From the NCBI GenBank assembly GCA_041940025.1, contig JBGTSY010000003.1, positions 186,001 to 250,000 on the forward strand: a stretch of DNA of 64,000 nucleotides, written 5' to 3'. Numbering within the stretch: the first letter of the stretch is position 1; each line of letters opens with the position of its first letter. Both the position numbers and the translations under genes were made by a program. The notes beneath the pieces were generated by a model. The model ran no database searches and was not told where the DNA came from. It saw nothing but the letters and a program-made list of their open reading frames with translations. Source of the stretch: UBA5859 sp041940025. Lineage in GTDB: Bacteria > Pseudomonadota > Gammaproteobacteria > UBA5859. This document shows positions 35,861 to 44,925 of the stretch, piece by piece.

Positions 35861-38276
35861 ATGATGAAAGATCCAGGGTACGTAATCGCAACGCATTGCC
35901 GATCACAGAAACGCTGCTCAAACTCATCGCCAAACTGGCTATCATCGGATTCAACAACAAACCGATAAATGGATATAACACGCCGGCCGCCACGGGCACG
36001 CCCAGCGAATTATAAAAAAAGGCAAGAAATAGATTCTGCTTAATGTTGCGCATGGTCGCTTTGCTTAATTTCTGCGCACGTAATAAACCTGTTAAATCGC
36101 CACTCACCAATACTAAGTCACCTGACTCCATGGCCACATCCGAGCCAGTTCCCATAGCGATGCCCACGTCTGCCTGCGCCAATGCGGGCGCGTCATTGAT
36201 ACCGTCGCCCACCATGGCCACGCAGTAGCCCTTCTCCTGCAACCGTTCCACCAGTCTGAATTTGTCCTGTGGTAATACTTCAGGCACCACTTCCGTCAAG
36301 CCCAGTTGAGCCGCAACTGATTCTGCGGTGGCACGGTTATCACCGGTTAACACAATGATACGTATCCCCTTTTCCTGAAGCAACTTCACGACCTCAAAAC
36401 TACTCGCCTTAATTGGATCTGCCACCGCAATAAATCCTAATGCGCTCCCATCCACGCTCACAAACATCACCGTTTGCGCCTTCGCACGGCATTCATCTGC
36501 TGCGGCTTGTAAGCCATCGGTGGAGACGCCTTGCTCCCTTAAGAATCGCTTGTTTCCAACTAATATTCGGTGACCTTTAATTTGCCCAGACACGCCTTTG
36601 CCTACATGGGCGTTAAACGCGACGACTTCGGACGCTTCAAATCCCTTCTCTTTTCCCCAGTACACCACTGATTGCGCGAGCGGATGTTCGCTGAGGATTT
36701 CTAGGCTATATATCAAACTCCCAAGCTCAAACTCATCCACCGCATCCAAATAGAAGAATTCTTGTACCTGTGGTTTACCTTCCGTCAAAGTGCCGGTTTT
36801 GTCTACCACCACCGTATCTACCTTAGCCAGTTTTTCCATACTGCGAGCGTCCCGCACCAATACGCCTTGCTGAGCGCCCCGTCCCACACCCACCACTATG
36901 GACATCGGTGTCGCCAGTCCCAATGCACAGGGACAGGCAATAATTAGTACAGACACCATCGACACCAATGCATAGCTCATCGCCGGCTCGGGTCCAACTT
37001 GCATCCAAACAACAAAAGCAGTGAGCGCACTGACCAACACTATCGGCACAAAAACAGAAGCCACTTTATCTGCAAGAGATTGAATGGGTGCGCGGCTACG
37101 TCCCGCCTCTGCGACCATTGAAGTCATGCGCGCAAGCAAGGTGTCCGTTCCCACTTTTTGCGCGACCATGACAAAACTACCTGTTTGATTCATCGCGCCA
37201 CCGATCACTTCGTCATTTTCGTCCACAGAAACAGGCATCGATTCACCGGTGATAAACGAATTATCCACCGCGGAATGTCCGCTTAACAGGACACCATCCA
37301 CGGGTACTTTTTCACCCGGCCGTACCCGTAATCGGTCACCCACCTGCACTTCGTCCAATAATATTTGCTCCACTTCATCATTCTCTTTTAAACGAAACGC
37401 AACGGGTGGGGCCAGGGCTAACAATGACTTCAATGCATCCGCCGTTCGACCTCGGGCACGCAGCTCCAATACTTGCCCCAACAACACCAACGTAATAATG
37501 ACCGCCGCTGCCTCAAAATATACCGGTGCACCATGGGCACCCACTATCGATTGGGGTAAATAGTGTGGAAAAAAAAGTGCAAACAAACTGTATGCATATG
37601 CGACGCCTGTGCCCAAGCCAATTAGGCTCCACATATTTAATTTGCCACTCACAAATGAGCGATACGCACGAATAAAAAAAGGTACCGCTGCCCATAACAC
37701 CACAGGGGTGGCCAGTATTGCTTGCGCAATTGAGTTCAAATTAGCAGGAAGAATCGCATCTACAGAAAAAAATGGAATCATCTCATCCATGGCAATGAAC
37801 AACAGAGGTACGCTAAAAAGTAAACTGAACCAAAAACGCTTAGTCATGGATCGCAGCTCAGTATCGTCCTCTTCTGGCAGGGCAAGAACAGGCTCTAGTG
37901 CCATACCGCATTTGGGACAGTCTCCCGGATCATCCTGGATCACCTCTGGATGCATCGGACAGCTATAACGACTACGAACGGAAACCGGCGTTTCGGGCTC
38001 TAATGCCATACCACAATCCGGACAATCCCCAGGTTGCTCTTCTCGCACCTCAGGATGCATGGGGCACAGATATATCATGCCTTCCTGATGTTCCACTTGT
38101 GGGCGCGGTTCATCAGACAAATACAATTCCGGATCCGAATCAAATTTCTTCTTACAGCCCTCACAACAAAAGAAATAATCGTTAGCCTGATAGATTGTGT
38201 GGGGCGCATCCGGTTTTGTGACAGTCATTCCACAAACAGGATCTCTATTTTCAGAGACTGTTAGCACGTTGTGCAT
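35859..38276 (-). CDS. Copper-translocating P1B-type ATPase with YHS and paired HMBD domains
   Basis: From the ATG at 38276 (AAGGA eight bases upstream) the protein has 805 residues. It opens with a YHS domain (RDPVCGMTVTKPDAPHTIY, about 11-52). Two heavy-metal-binding domains follow (CPMHPEV at 71-77 and 106-112, each ending CPxCGMALEP). Then come eight membrane spans with the copper-selective IIACPCALGLATP, the phosphorylation site DKTGTLTEGKP and GDGINDAPALAQADVGIAMG. This is a CopA-like Cu+ exporter that lacks the usual N-terminal HMA ferredoxin-like domains. It lies 17 nt after the MerR regulator gene and shares its operator. Confidence 0.92.
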   Translation of the reverse strand: MHNVLTVSENRDPVCGMTVTKPDAPHTIYQANDYFFCCEGCKKKFDSDPELYLSDEPRPQVEHQEGMIYLCPMHPEVREEQPGDCPDCGMALEPETPVSVRSRYSCPMHPEVIQDDPGDCPKCGMALEPVLALPEEDDTELRSMTKRFWFSLLFSVPLLFIAMDEMIPFFSVDAILPANLNSIAQAILATPVVLWAAVPFFIRAYRSFVSGKLNMWSLIGLGTGVAYAYSLFALFFPHYLPQSIVGAHGAPVYFEAAAVIITLVLLGQVLELRARGRTADALKSLLALAPPVAFRLKENDEVEQILLDEVQVGDRLRVRPGEKVPVDGVLLSGHSAVDNSFITGESMPVSVDENDEVIGGAMNQTGSFVMVAQKVGTDTLLARMTSMVAEAGRSRAPIQSLADKVASVFVPIVLVSALTAFVVWMQVGPEPAMSYALVSMVSVLIIACPCALGLATPMSIVVGVGRGAQQGVLVRDARSMEKLAKVDTVVVDKTGTLTEGKPQVQEFFYLDAVDEFELGSLIYSLEILSEHPLAQSVVYWGKEKGFEASEVVAFNAHVGKGVSGQIKGHRILVGNKRFLREQGVSTDGLQAAADECRAKAQTVMFVSVDGSALGFIAVADPIKASSFEVVKLLQEKGIRIIVLTGDNRATAESVAAQLGLTEVVPEVLPQDKFRLVERLQEKGYCVAMVGDGINDAPALAQADVGIAMGTGSDVAMESGDLVLVSGDLTGLLRAQKLSKATMRNIKQNLFLAFFYNSLGVPVAAGVLYPFIGLLLNPMIASLAMSLSSVSVIGNALRLRTLDLSS

Positions 38277-38293
38277 GGATCTATCCTTTTCTG

Positions 38294-38692
38294 TTACTGA
38301 TTCAGCGATTCGATTATTGGACAATGGCGAACCAACCCTTTGCCATCACACTGCTCTGCTAATTTTGACACTGCTTCGCGCATGTTAGTTAAATCGGAAA
38401 TTTTCTGTTCTAATTCTTCTAGATGGTGTTCGCAAATGGATTTGACCGCATGATTATCTCCTTGTGGATCATCCGCCAATGCAAGTAGCTCGCGGATCTC
38501 CTTCAAGCTAAACCCCAACTTTTTGGCGCGACTGATGAATCCTAGTCGAGTTAAAAACTCATCGCCATACACGCGATAACCAGAGCGTCGACGTTTTGGC
38601 GCAGGCAACAGTCCCTCCCGCTCGTAATATCGTATCGTTTCCACACTGATATTAGACGCCGTCGCTAACTGACCAATCTTGAGTTCAGACAT
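38294..38692 (-). CDS. MerR-family copper-responsive regulator (CueR-like)
   Basis: A 132-residue transcriptional activator. The N-terminal winged helix is KIGQLATASNISVETIRYYEREGLLP; a long dimerisation helix follows. The C-terminal metal loop has two cysteines in CDGKGLVRHCPI, closely matching CueR's CxGxxxxxCPI, and there is no aligned Cys79-equivalent as in zinc or mercury sensors. It should therefore sense Cu(I), or possibly Ag(I). It is the first gene of the operon with the copper ATPase. Confidence 0.87.
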   Translation of the reverse strand: MSELKIGQLATASNISVETIRYYEREGLLPAPKRRRSGYRVYGDEFLTRLGFISRAKKLGFSLKEIRELLALADDPQGDNHAVKSICEHHLEELEQKISDLTNMREAVSKLAEQCDGKGLVRHCPIIESLNQ

Positions 38693-38738
38693 TCCGCCAC
38701 TCCACCCAATTGGGCATACTTATCAATACCTTGATGAA

Positions 38739-38769
38739 TGTATAACCCTATAGTCTACTATAGAGTCAA
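38739..38769 (-). promoter_or_regulatory. MerR-type promoter/operator with 19-bp spacer
   Basis: On the minus strand the -35 box TTGACT (38764-38769) and the -10 box TATACA (38739-38744) are separated by exactly 19 bp (38745-38763), the over-long spacer that MerR proteins untwist. The spacer holds the dyad CTATAGTCTACTATAG at 38748-38763. It lies about 47 nt upstream of the regulator start, so it should control both regulator and ATPase. Confidence 0.88.
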
Positions 38770-38869
38770 GTAAAAACTAAGAGAGGTTGAATGACAAAAA
38801 GACCCATTGCCATCTGAGGGACTGATAAGCGAATTGGAAGCGGGCAGTTTTTTCTATCGCCGCTTGATT

Positions 38870-39817
38870 TTAACTATTGTGGGACAACATCGGCTTGATG
38901 ATGTTTTCTAAGGTAGCCAGCCCAATTTCAGCGCGAAACAAAATCTTGCCATTATCAAGGATGCCCAATCCTTCAAATGAGATCGCAGAGATAGGTATTC
39001 CACCCAAGCCTCTACTTTTCACATTAGATTGAGGTGGACCAATCAAAATATGCAGTTTGTCGTTACTCTTGACCTGTTGGGCAAGTACCCGATCGACACA
39101 AATCTGATGAGAGGTATAGACCATCGGCGCCTTCTCAAAATCGTGGCCCATTTTCTTATATCGTTCCAACAATGCACATGAGAGATAGGCGACTGGGAAA
39201 ATCTGCGGGAAATGCACCCTATCCGAGAGTTCGTCAAAATAATCCAATTGATTGACGCCAGAACCGAGTAGAAAAGTTTTGGCGTTGCTCGTATTCATGT
39301 ACTTGCGTTTATAGAAGGTCCCCAATTCGTCAATAAAACTACGGTCTTCCACAGTATTGAGCTTTTTCAGTGGCGGAAATTCAGGATCCCTCAATACCAT
39401 TGGCATTCTAGTCTCTCGTTTCACACCTTTTAGGACTAATTTATCGTTGCTTGTAATTAAAAATCGGTTGGACAAAGATAGCGTATCAGGGTGAAAACGA
39501 CTCGGTTTAATCACCAAGTCAATCGGTGAATCCACACCCACCGCGCCGATAAAATCTATAGCATAGTGACTGAATCCAAGATGATGTTCTCGGATTTGAT
39601 CTAAATCTGAATCTCTCGAACGAACTTGATTAAATACGCCTTCAACAAATTGAGCCAGTTGAAAACCCAGTACGATTGGGCCACCGAATTGATTCCGGTA
39701 GATCTGTTGCCAGCGATCGGGATCGTGAAAAAGATTAAAATCGTCAGTGGCATAACGTGCGGCGTCTATTAGCTGTTGAGAAAACTGCATTTGACGAATT
39801 TCCGTTTTCGAACTCAC
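38870..39817 (-). CDS. MaoC-like (hot-dog fold) protein
   Basis: A 315-residue protein whose N-terminal half carries the (R)-hydratase-like motif. Asp26 and His31 sit in DDFNLFHDPDRW, followed by FGGPIVLGFQLAQFVEG. The length suggests a double hot-dog. Such proteins hydrate enoyl-CoA or bind acyl-thioesters. The second half (PISAISFEGLGIL) is less recognisable. It diverges from the acyl-CoA dehydrogenase operon across 148 nt, which supports a role in the same acyl-CoA pathway. Whether it is catalytic is not certain. Confidence 0.65.
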   Translation of the reverse strand: MSSKTEIRQMQFSQQLIDAARYATDDFNLFHDPDRWQQIYRNQFGGPIVLGFQLAQFVEGVFNQVRSRDSDLDQIREHHLGFSHYAIDFIGAVGVDSPIDLVIKPSRFHPDTLSLSNRFLITSNDKLVLKGVKRETRMPMVLRDPEFPPLKKLNTVEDRSFIDELGTFYKRKYMNTSNAKTFLLGSGVNQLDYFDELSDRVHFPQIFPVAYLSCALLERYKKMGHDFEKAPMVYTSHQICVDRVLAQQVKSNDKLHILIGPPQSNVKSRGLGGIPISAISFEGLGILDNGKILFRAEIGLATLENIIKPMLSHNS

Positions 39818-39965
39818 CTTTTTATCCTAATATTGGCAACCGGTAATATTTACTCTATCGGCCGAGTCTGATATCCACTAACACCTGAAACTTGAATGCA
39901 TAGAGTCACTTAGGAACATAGATTGCTTAGAGATTAGAGACAACCTAAAAATCGGCGGAAATTAA

Positions 39966-41102
39966 ATGGATTTTGCTCTCAGCAGCGCACAGCTGGCGAC
40001 GCGCCAAGCGGCAAAGGATTTTGCCCTGCAACATTTGTCACCTCTGGCCTTGGAAATGGACACCGAAGATACCTTTCCACAGCAACTGTGGCCAAAATTA
40101 GGCGCGGCAAAGCTCTTGGGCGCAGGCATTCCCGAAGAGTTCAGCGGCCAAGGCAATGATGTGCTCTCTGGCGCCTTGATAGGCGAGGAACTCGCCTATG
40201 TGAGCCCGGCATTCTCACTCTCCTATGGCGCACATTTAAATTTGTGTGCCCACAATTTGTTAAGAAACGGCACCGAAGACCAGAAAAAAACCTATCTGCC
40301 CAAACTAGCGAGCGGAGAATGGATAGGTGCCTTGGCGATCACCGAACCCAATATCGGCTCTGACGCCATGGGCATGCAATGCGTCGCTCACCGACAGGAT
40401 GATGGATTCATTGTAAACGGCAATAAGATGTTTATTACCAACTCACCCATTGCTGATTTTCTCATTTTTTACGCCAAAACTGATCCTGCGGCCGGCAAGC
40501 ACGGTATCAGCGCTTTTCTGTTAGAACTGCCTGCGGAGGGATTCAGCGTCTCGCGCCGACTGGATAAAGTGGGGATGCGGGGTTCACCCACGGGAGAGCT
40601 GCGATTTGACCATGTCTTCATTCCGCAAAAAAACCTGCTGGGCACGCTCAACCAAGGTTATAAAGTAGTGATGAGCGGACTGGACATTGAACGGGCTTTT
40701 TTAAGCACCATCAATCTGGCGGTGCTGCGCCACTGCTTGGAAATCTGCATCGATTTTGCTGTCTTAAGCAACAACCAAAATGAACAAACAGACCAATACA
40801 GCACCCTGATTGCCGATATCTATCGTTGGCAACGCAGTACCCGACTTGCCACCTACCGCGCACTCTCACTGGCACAACAGGGGCACAGAATCAGTAAGGA
40901 AGCCGCATTAGCCATATTAACGAGTTCAGAAAAAGCGCTCCGCGGCGCTGAAAGAACGCTGGATCTCGTACAAGTGATGGGCTTTCGCAGCGAAAATGTG
41001 GCGCAACGCCTATGGCGTGATGCAAAGTTAATGGTCATTGGTGCCGGCACCAGTGAGATCCGCCGCCTTCTCATCGCTCGCGAACTATTAGGTCAAAGAT
41101 AA
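39966..41102 (+). CDS. Acyl-CoA dehydrogenase, isovaleryl/citronellyl-CoA type
   Basis: A 378-residue FAD-dependent acyl-CoA dehydrogenase with IGALAITEPNIGSDAMGM and the C-terminal VIGAGTSEIRRLLIARELL. The IGAGTSEIRR form lacks the usual C-terminal catalytic Glu; in isovaleryl-CoA dehydrogenase the base moves to the helix that here reads GLDIERAFLS. This places the enzyme in the branched-chain acyl group (isovaleryl- or citronellyl-CoA dehydrogenase). It is first in an operon with a crotonase, a biotin-dependent carboxylase and AtuA, and its stop overlaps the next start. Confidence 0.87.
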   Translation: MDFALSSAQLATRQAAKDFALQHLSPLALEMDTEDTFPQQLWPKLGAAKLLGAGIPEEFSGQGNDVLSGALIGEELAYVSPAFSLSYGAHLNLCAHNLLRNGTEDQKKTYLPKLASGEWIGALAITEPNIGSDAMGMQCVAHRQDDGFIVNGNKMFITNSPIADFLIFYAKTDPAAGKHGISAFLLELPAEGFSVSRRLDKVGMRGSPTGELRFDHVFIPQKNLLGTLNQGYKVVMSGLDIERAFLSTINLAVLRHCLEICIDFAVLSNNQNEQTDQYSTLIADIYRWQRSTRLATYRALSLAQQGHRISKEAALAILTSSEKALRGAERTLDLVQVMGFRSENVAQRLWRDAKLMVIGAGTSEIRRLLIARELLGQR

Positions 41103-42199
41103 TGAATAGCGAACTCTCCACAGAACAGTTAATTGTGCAAAAAAGCATTCATAAATGGGCAATTGACAAACTCTCCGCAGAAGATGATTTCGATAACTGT
41201 GTCGACCTATTAAGCGAACAGGGACTATTTGCACTACACATCTCTGAACGCTACGGTGGCGTCGGTTCCGATTTGCTCACAACCCTCTTGAGCATAGAAG
41301 CCATCGCTCAGATGAATCCCAGCATCGCCCTCTATACGGCGATGCACAGCATCGTGCTAACTGATCTGTTTCAACTCTGTGCAACAGAGGCACAAAACCA
41401 ATCGATATTGCCCGAGTTAGCCGAGGGCAAACGTCTGTTTAACCTGCCGCTGTTGCTGCCAATGGAATGTTTGCATCCCCCGATTGAACTAAAAGGTGAT
41501 TCACAGCTTTTTGATGTGAGTGGGGAATGCCATCAGATCCTCTTTTCCCAACATGCAGAGACCCTGGTTTTACCTTTTGTGAATGAACACCATCATGCAT
41601 TGCTACTTGCAGAAGTTGCTCACCCCGCAGCAGAGTTACAGTCGGCTCATCAACTGGCAGGCATGCAAGGTTTGCACTGGCACCATTTAAAAATGACTGG
41701 TTACGTTTTTCACCAGGAGAACATCATGAACCTACAGGGTCATCAACTGCTGCGAAGATGGCACACCTTGGAAGCACTCGCTCTTGCCGCCGTGGCCTTA
41801 GGCATCATGCAAAGTTGTTTACGCCACGCCTTGGACTTTGCGCAGCGACGAGAGCAATTTGATCAACCCATTGCAAACTTTCAACTGATCCAAGCAAAAC
41901 TGGCCGACATCTATGCGGAAACAGAACTCACCCGTCTGTTGCTGTATCAAACTGCCAGTTTAGCGGCGGACAAATTGGAGCTCACTGACGCGCTCGCGGT
42001 GTTGCATCAGGCCGCTCATAATGTCGAGCCGGTAGCGGAGCAGACCGTACAGATCTTCGGCGGCTATGGTTATATTCGCGATTTTCCTGTCGAACAACTG
42101 TGGCGGGATGCCAAGTTTATTCGCTTGTTGATCGGCGGCTCACAACAGGTGTCTCGACAGATCGCGCAATCGCTAATTGCTCAGCAGGAAGGTATTTAA
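41102..42199 (+). CDS. Second acyl-CoA dehydrogenase (divergent)
   Basis: A 365-residue acyl-CoA dehydrogenase homologue. Recognisable parts are LHISERYGGVGSDLLTTLLSIEA, RRWHTLEALALAAVALG, the FAQRREQFDQPIANFQLIQAKLADI signature in two pieces, and FGGYGYIRDFPVEQLWRDAKF. The substrate-binding middle segment is more divergent than in the preceding gene, and the final GGSQQVSRQ lacks the canonical YEGT base. It might be a partner subunit or act on a later intermediate. It starts on the preceding gene's stop codon. Confidence 0.82.
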   Translation: MNSELSTEQLIVQKSIHKWAIDKLSAEDDFDNCVDLLSEQGLFALHISERYGGVGSDLLTTLLSIEAIAQMNPSIALYTAMHSIVLTDLFQLCATEAQNQSILPELAEGKRLFNLPLLLPMECLHPPIELKGDSQLFDVSGECHQILFSQHAETLVLPFVNEHHHALLLAEVAHPAAELQSAHQLAGMQGLHWHHLKMTGYVFHQENIMNLQGHQLLRRWHTLEALALAAVALGIMQSCLRHALDFAQRREQFDQPIANFQLIQAKLADIYAETELTRLLLYQTASLAADKLELTDALAVLHQAAHNVEPVAEQTVQIFGGYGYIRDFPVEQLWRDAKFIRLLIGGSQQVSRQIAQSLIAQQEGI

Positions 42200-42204
42200 G
42201 TTAG

Positions 42205-42981
42205 ATGGAAGTCCTATACCAAGTCAACAACCACATTGCTGAGATTACCCTGAATCGTGCGCAAAAACGCAATGCCTTTAACGAAACACTTGCCTTGCAA
42301 TTAAATCACTCTCTTTGCCAAGCAAACCAAGATGAAGCTGTTCGCGTTATTTTACTAAGTGGTGCCGGCAAAAGTTTCTGCGCGGGTGGCGACATTGAAG
42401 AGTTTGCTCAAATGAGTCAGCTCTCGACAGTGGAAATTGAAGCAAAAGGCAAAGTACAGCGCGATCTATTTGAAACAGCCTTTCAACTTCGCAAACCTAT
42501 GATAGGCGCGATACATGGTCACGCATTAGGTGGTGGCTTCGGACTGGCTGCGGCCTGCCACATCGTGCTGGCCACACCGGAGACTAAATTTGGCGCCACT
42601 GAGATCAATTTGGGTCTGTTTCCCTTTGTAATCACACCCCATTTGATTCACATGCTTGGCTACAGACAGGCGTTGGAGTTGTCACTCACTGGACGAATCT
42701 TGACTACCGATGAAGCACAACAGATAGGTTTGGTACATCATCAGATATCTCAGGAAACACTGTTAGAGTGCGCCAAACACCATGCTGGATCCATTGCTGC
42801 AAAAAGTCCCACGGCGATTCAAATTGGCATGCAGGCTTTTGCAGCAGCGCGTACCAATGTGGATAGCACCACTTATGATGTGATGAATGGCTTGCGCACA
42901 TTGGTATTAAAAAGTGACGATCTGCAAGAAGGCACTCGCGCCTTTTTAGACAAGCGTGCACCTGTCTGGCGAGGCAAATAG
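42205..42981 (+). CDS. Enoyl-CoA hydratase/isomerase (AtuE/LiuC-like)
   Basis: A 258-residue crotonase. Oxyanion-hole segments are AGKSFCAGGDIEEF and GHALGGGFGLAAACHI, and the catalytic Glu region is FGATEINLGLFP. Position among an acyl-CoA dehydrogenase and a carboxylase matches isohexenylglutaconyl-CoA hydratase (AtuE) or methylglutaconyl-CoA hydratase (LiuC). The gene lies 5 nt after the second dehydrogenase. Confidence 0.88.
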   Translation: MEVLYQVNNHIAEITLNRAQKRNAFNETLALQLNHSLCQANQDEAVRVILLSGAGKSFCAGGDIEEFAQMSQLSTVEIEAKGKVQRDLFETAFQLRKPMIGAIHGHALGGGFGLAAACHIVLATPETKFGATEINLGLFPFVITPHLIHMLGYRQALELSLTGRILTTDEAQQIGLVHHQISQETLLECAKHHAGSIAAKSPTAIQIGMQAFAAARTNVDSTTYDVMNGLRTLVLKSDDLQEGTRAFLDKRAPVWRGK

Positions 42982-42991
42982 AGGAGTAGCA

Positions 42992-43213
42992 ATGCAACAG
43001 GAGATCAAAGCAGAAATGAGCGGCACCGTATGGAAACTGCTGGTCAATGTAGGAGAGGCGGTTTCACCTGCACAGGAGGTGGTCATTTTAGAGTCTATGA
43101 AGATGGAGGTGCCCATTGAATCGCCTTGTCAAGGCACAGTGACGGAAGTTTGCTGTGCACCGGATCAATTTGTGGACGAAGGCGCCACCTTAATAATAGT
43201 GGAAACAGACTGA
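42992..43213 (+). CDS. Stand-alone biotinyl carrier protein of an acyl-CoA carboxylase
   Basis: A 73-residue biotin/lipoyl attachment domain with ESMKMEVPIES, the lysine at position 37 being the biotinylation site. A GAGGAG sequence five bases upstream fixes the ATG at 42992. In Atu and Liu carboxylases this domain is usually fused to the C-terminus of the biotin carboxylase; here it is a separate gene, and the biotin carboxylase at 44922 stops at 440 residues without one. The two should assemble with the carboxyltransferase at 46251. Confidence 0.9.
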   Translation: MQQEIKAEMSGTVWKLLVNVGEAVSPAQEVVILESMKMEVPIESPCQGTVTEVCCAPDQFVDEGATLIIVETD

Positions 43214-43217
43214 GCCT

Positions 43218-44585
43218 ATGAGTCGAAAGGTACGTATCGGTGCGGGATTGGGATTCTATGGCGACAGTTGGCTTCCTATTCGCGACAGCATTGAAAGAGG
43301 TGAAGTGCAGTATATCGGCTCTGATCATCTTGCAGAACTCACCTTAGCCATTCTGCAAAAAGATCGCTCTCGTGATCCCAATTTAGGGTACTGCAAAGAC
43401 TTGCTCCCTCTTCTGCGGGATCTCTATCCCTTGGCCCATCAGCGCGGCGTGAAATTCTTACTCAATGCGGGCGGGCTGAATCCCAAAGGGGCGGGTGACG
43501 CTGTCGTCTCCCTGCTTCAAGATCTAAATCTCTCTGCAAAAGTGGCTGTGGTCACGGGAGATGCATTGCTGGATCGGCTCACTGACTACGAACAGGCCGG
43601 TGCGCCTCTCAAACACATGGTGACTGAAGATCCGATAACAAGTGTGCGCTCTCGGTTGGTGTTTGCCAATGCGTATCTGGGTGCACGCCCGATGGTCACA
43701 GCATTAGAACAGGGAGCTGACATTGTGATCACGGGACGGGTAGCAGACGCTGCGCTCTTTTTGGCGCCACTTATCTATGAATTCAAATGGGAATGGCAAG
43801 ATTGGGATCGTTTAGCACAGGGGCTGTTAGTGGGCCACCTGTTGGAATGTTCTGGCCAAGGAAGCGGTGGCAACTTCGGCGGGGAGTGGCAACGTGTCCC
43901 CGATCTGGCGCATATTGGTTACCCCATTGCAGAAGTCACTGAGGATGGTGCGGCGATCATCACCAAGGCGCCAAATACCGGTGGCGAGGTGAGTTTCGAT
44001 ACGGTACGCCAACAGTTGTTGTATGAAATTCAAAACCCGCACCGCTATGTGTTACCCGATGCCATATTGGATTTGAGCACCACACGGGTAGAAGAGATAG
44101 CACCTAATCGAGTGGCAGTGAATCATACCAGGGGACATGCTGCGCCAGAGCAGTTCAAGGTAGTAGCCGGTTATGAAGATGGTTTCATGGCGCAAGGATC
44201 GATGGGTTATGCCTGGCCCGATGCTTTTGCCAAAGCACAACAGGCAGAAAAAATTATTCGCACCCAGCTGCAAGAACGTGCTTTTAATGTAGATGACATT
44301 CACACAGAATTTGTGGGTGTGGATTCATTGCACGGCCCCTTGTCGAACTACAGCAACGTCGATGACATAAATGAAGTCTATTTAAAAATGAGCCTGCGCA
44401 CACAAGATAAGCAAAGCGCTCATGCCTTTGGCCGGCTGTTTCCGCCACTCGTTTTATCAGGTCCTCCCTTTGTGGGTGGCTTTGGCGGCATGGCTCCGGT
44501 GCGCCAACTACTGGGCATTTGGCCAACTTTGATTGATAAATCTCATGTCACCCCAAACATCGAAATCAGCTATGTGTACAGCTAA
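43218..44585 (+). CDS. AtuA-family protein, core domain (DUF1446)
   Basis: A 455-residue protein with RIGAGLGFYGDSW, LNAGGLNPKGAGDAVV and DIVITGRVADAALFLAPL, features of the acyclic terpene utilisation AtuA core. AtuA is needed for citronellol/geraniol growth in Pseudomonas, but its reaction is unknown. In the reference proteins a C-terminal ~100-residue domain is fused; here that domain is a separate overlapping reading frame (next entry). Its position between biotin carrier and biotin carboxylase suggests a direct link to the carboxylation step. Confidence 0.85.
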   Translation: MSRKVRIGAGLGFYGDSWLPIRDSIERGEVQYIGSDHLAELTLAILQKDRSRDPNLGYCKDLLPLLRDLYPLAHQRGVKFLLNAGGLNPKGAGDAVVSLLQDLNLSAKVAVVTGDALLDRLTDYEQAGAPLKHMVTEDPITSVRSRLVFANAYLGARPMVTALEQGADIVITGRVADAALFLAPLIYEFKWEWQDWDRLAQGLLVGHLLECSGQGSGGNFGGEWQRVPDLAHIGYPIAEVTEDGAAIITKAPNTGGEVSFDTVRQQLLYEIQNPHRYVLPDAILDLSTTRVEEIAPNRVAVNHTRGHAAPEQFKVVAGYEDGFMAQGSMGYAWPDAFAKAQQAEKIIRTQLQERAFNVDDIHTEFVGVDSLHGPLSNYSNVDDINEVYLKMSLRTQDKQSAHAFGRLFPPLVLSGPPFVGGFGGMAPVRQLLGIWPTLIDKSHVTPNIEISYVYS

Positions 44586-44925
44586 AGTCATCGTCCCCTT
44601 AGCTCACATTGCCCACGCGCGCAGCGGGGACAAGGGGGATCTGATTGATCTTGGTCTGTTCGCTTATGATGAAGTCACTTACACACATCTAGTGGAACAG
44701 ATCACCACTGATGCGGTATGCGCACATTTTCATCCAGTGATCACAGGCCATGTGGCGCGCTGGTGCTTGCCCAATCTATGGGCACTGAAGTTTGTCTTAC
44801 ATGGCGCGCTGCAAGGTGGGGCCTCTCGATCTTTACGCAGTGATAATCTAGGAAAAAGTTTTGGCTCCATGTTATTACGCATGGAAATCGAAGTCCCCCC
44901 TGATCTGCCCAGGCTCAAATCATGA
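44545..44925 (+). CDS. AtuA C-terminal-like domain protein, split gene
   Basis: A roughly 126-residue protein with VIVPLAHIAHARSGDKGDLIDLGLFAY, a segment that in AtuA relatives forms the C-terminal ferredoxin-like domain, and FVLHGALQGGASRSLRSDNLGK. It begins inside the 3' end of the AtuA core gene in another frame. ATG codons at 44545 and 44572 are both possible. It ends with TGA overlapping the biotin carboxylase ATG. Because both parts look intact and coupled, this is probably a natural split rather than a frameshift. Confidence 0.78.
   Translation: MSPQTSKSAMCTAKVIVPLAHIAHARSGDKGDLIDLGLFAYDEVTYTHLVEQITTDAVCAHFHPVITGHVARWCLPNLWALKFVLHGALQGGASRSLRSDNLGKSFGSMLLRMEIEVPPDLPRLKS

Noticed and set aside
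38791..38817. Eight-codon frame with SD-like GAGAGG
   Set aside because: Too short and unsupported to call as a gene.
44533..44585. Frameshift explanation for AtuA
   Set aside because: The two frames overlap by about 40 nt with both proteins intact and coupled starts, so a natural split is more likely, though not proven.
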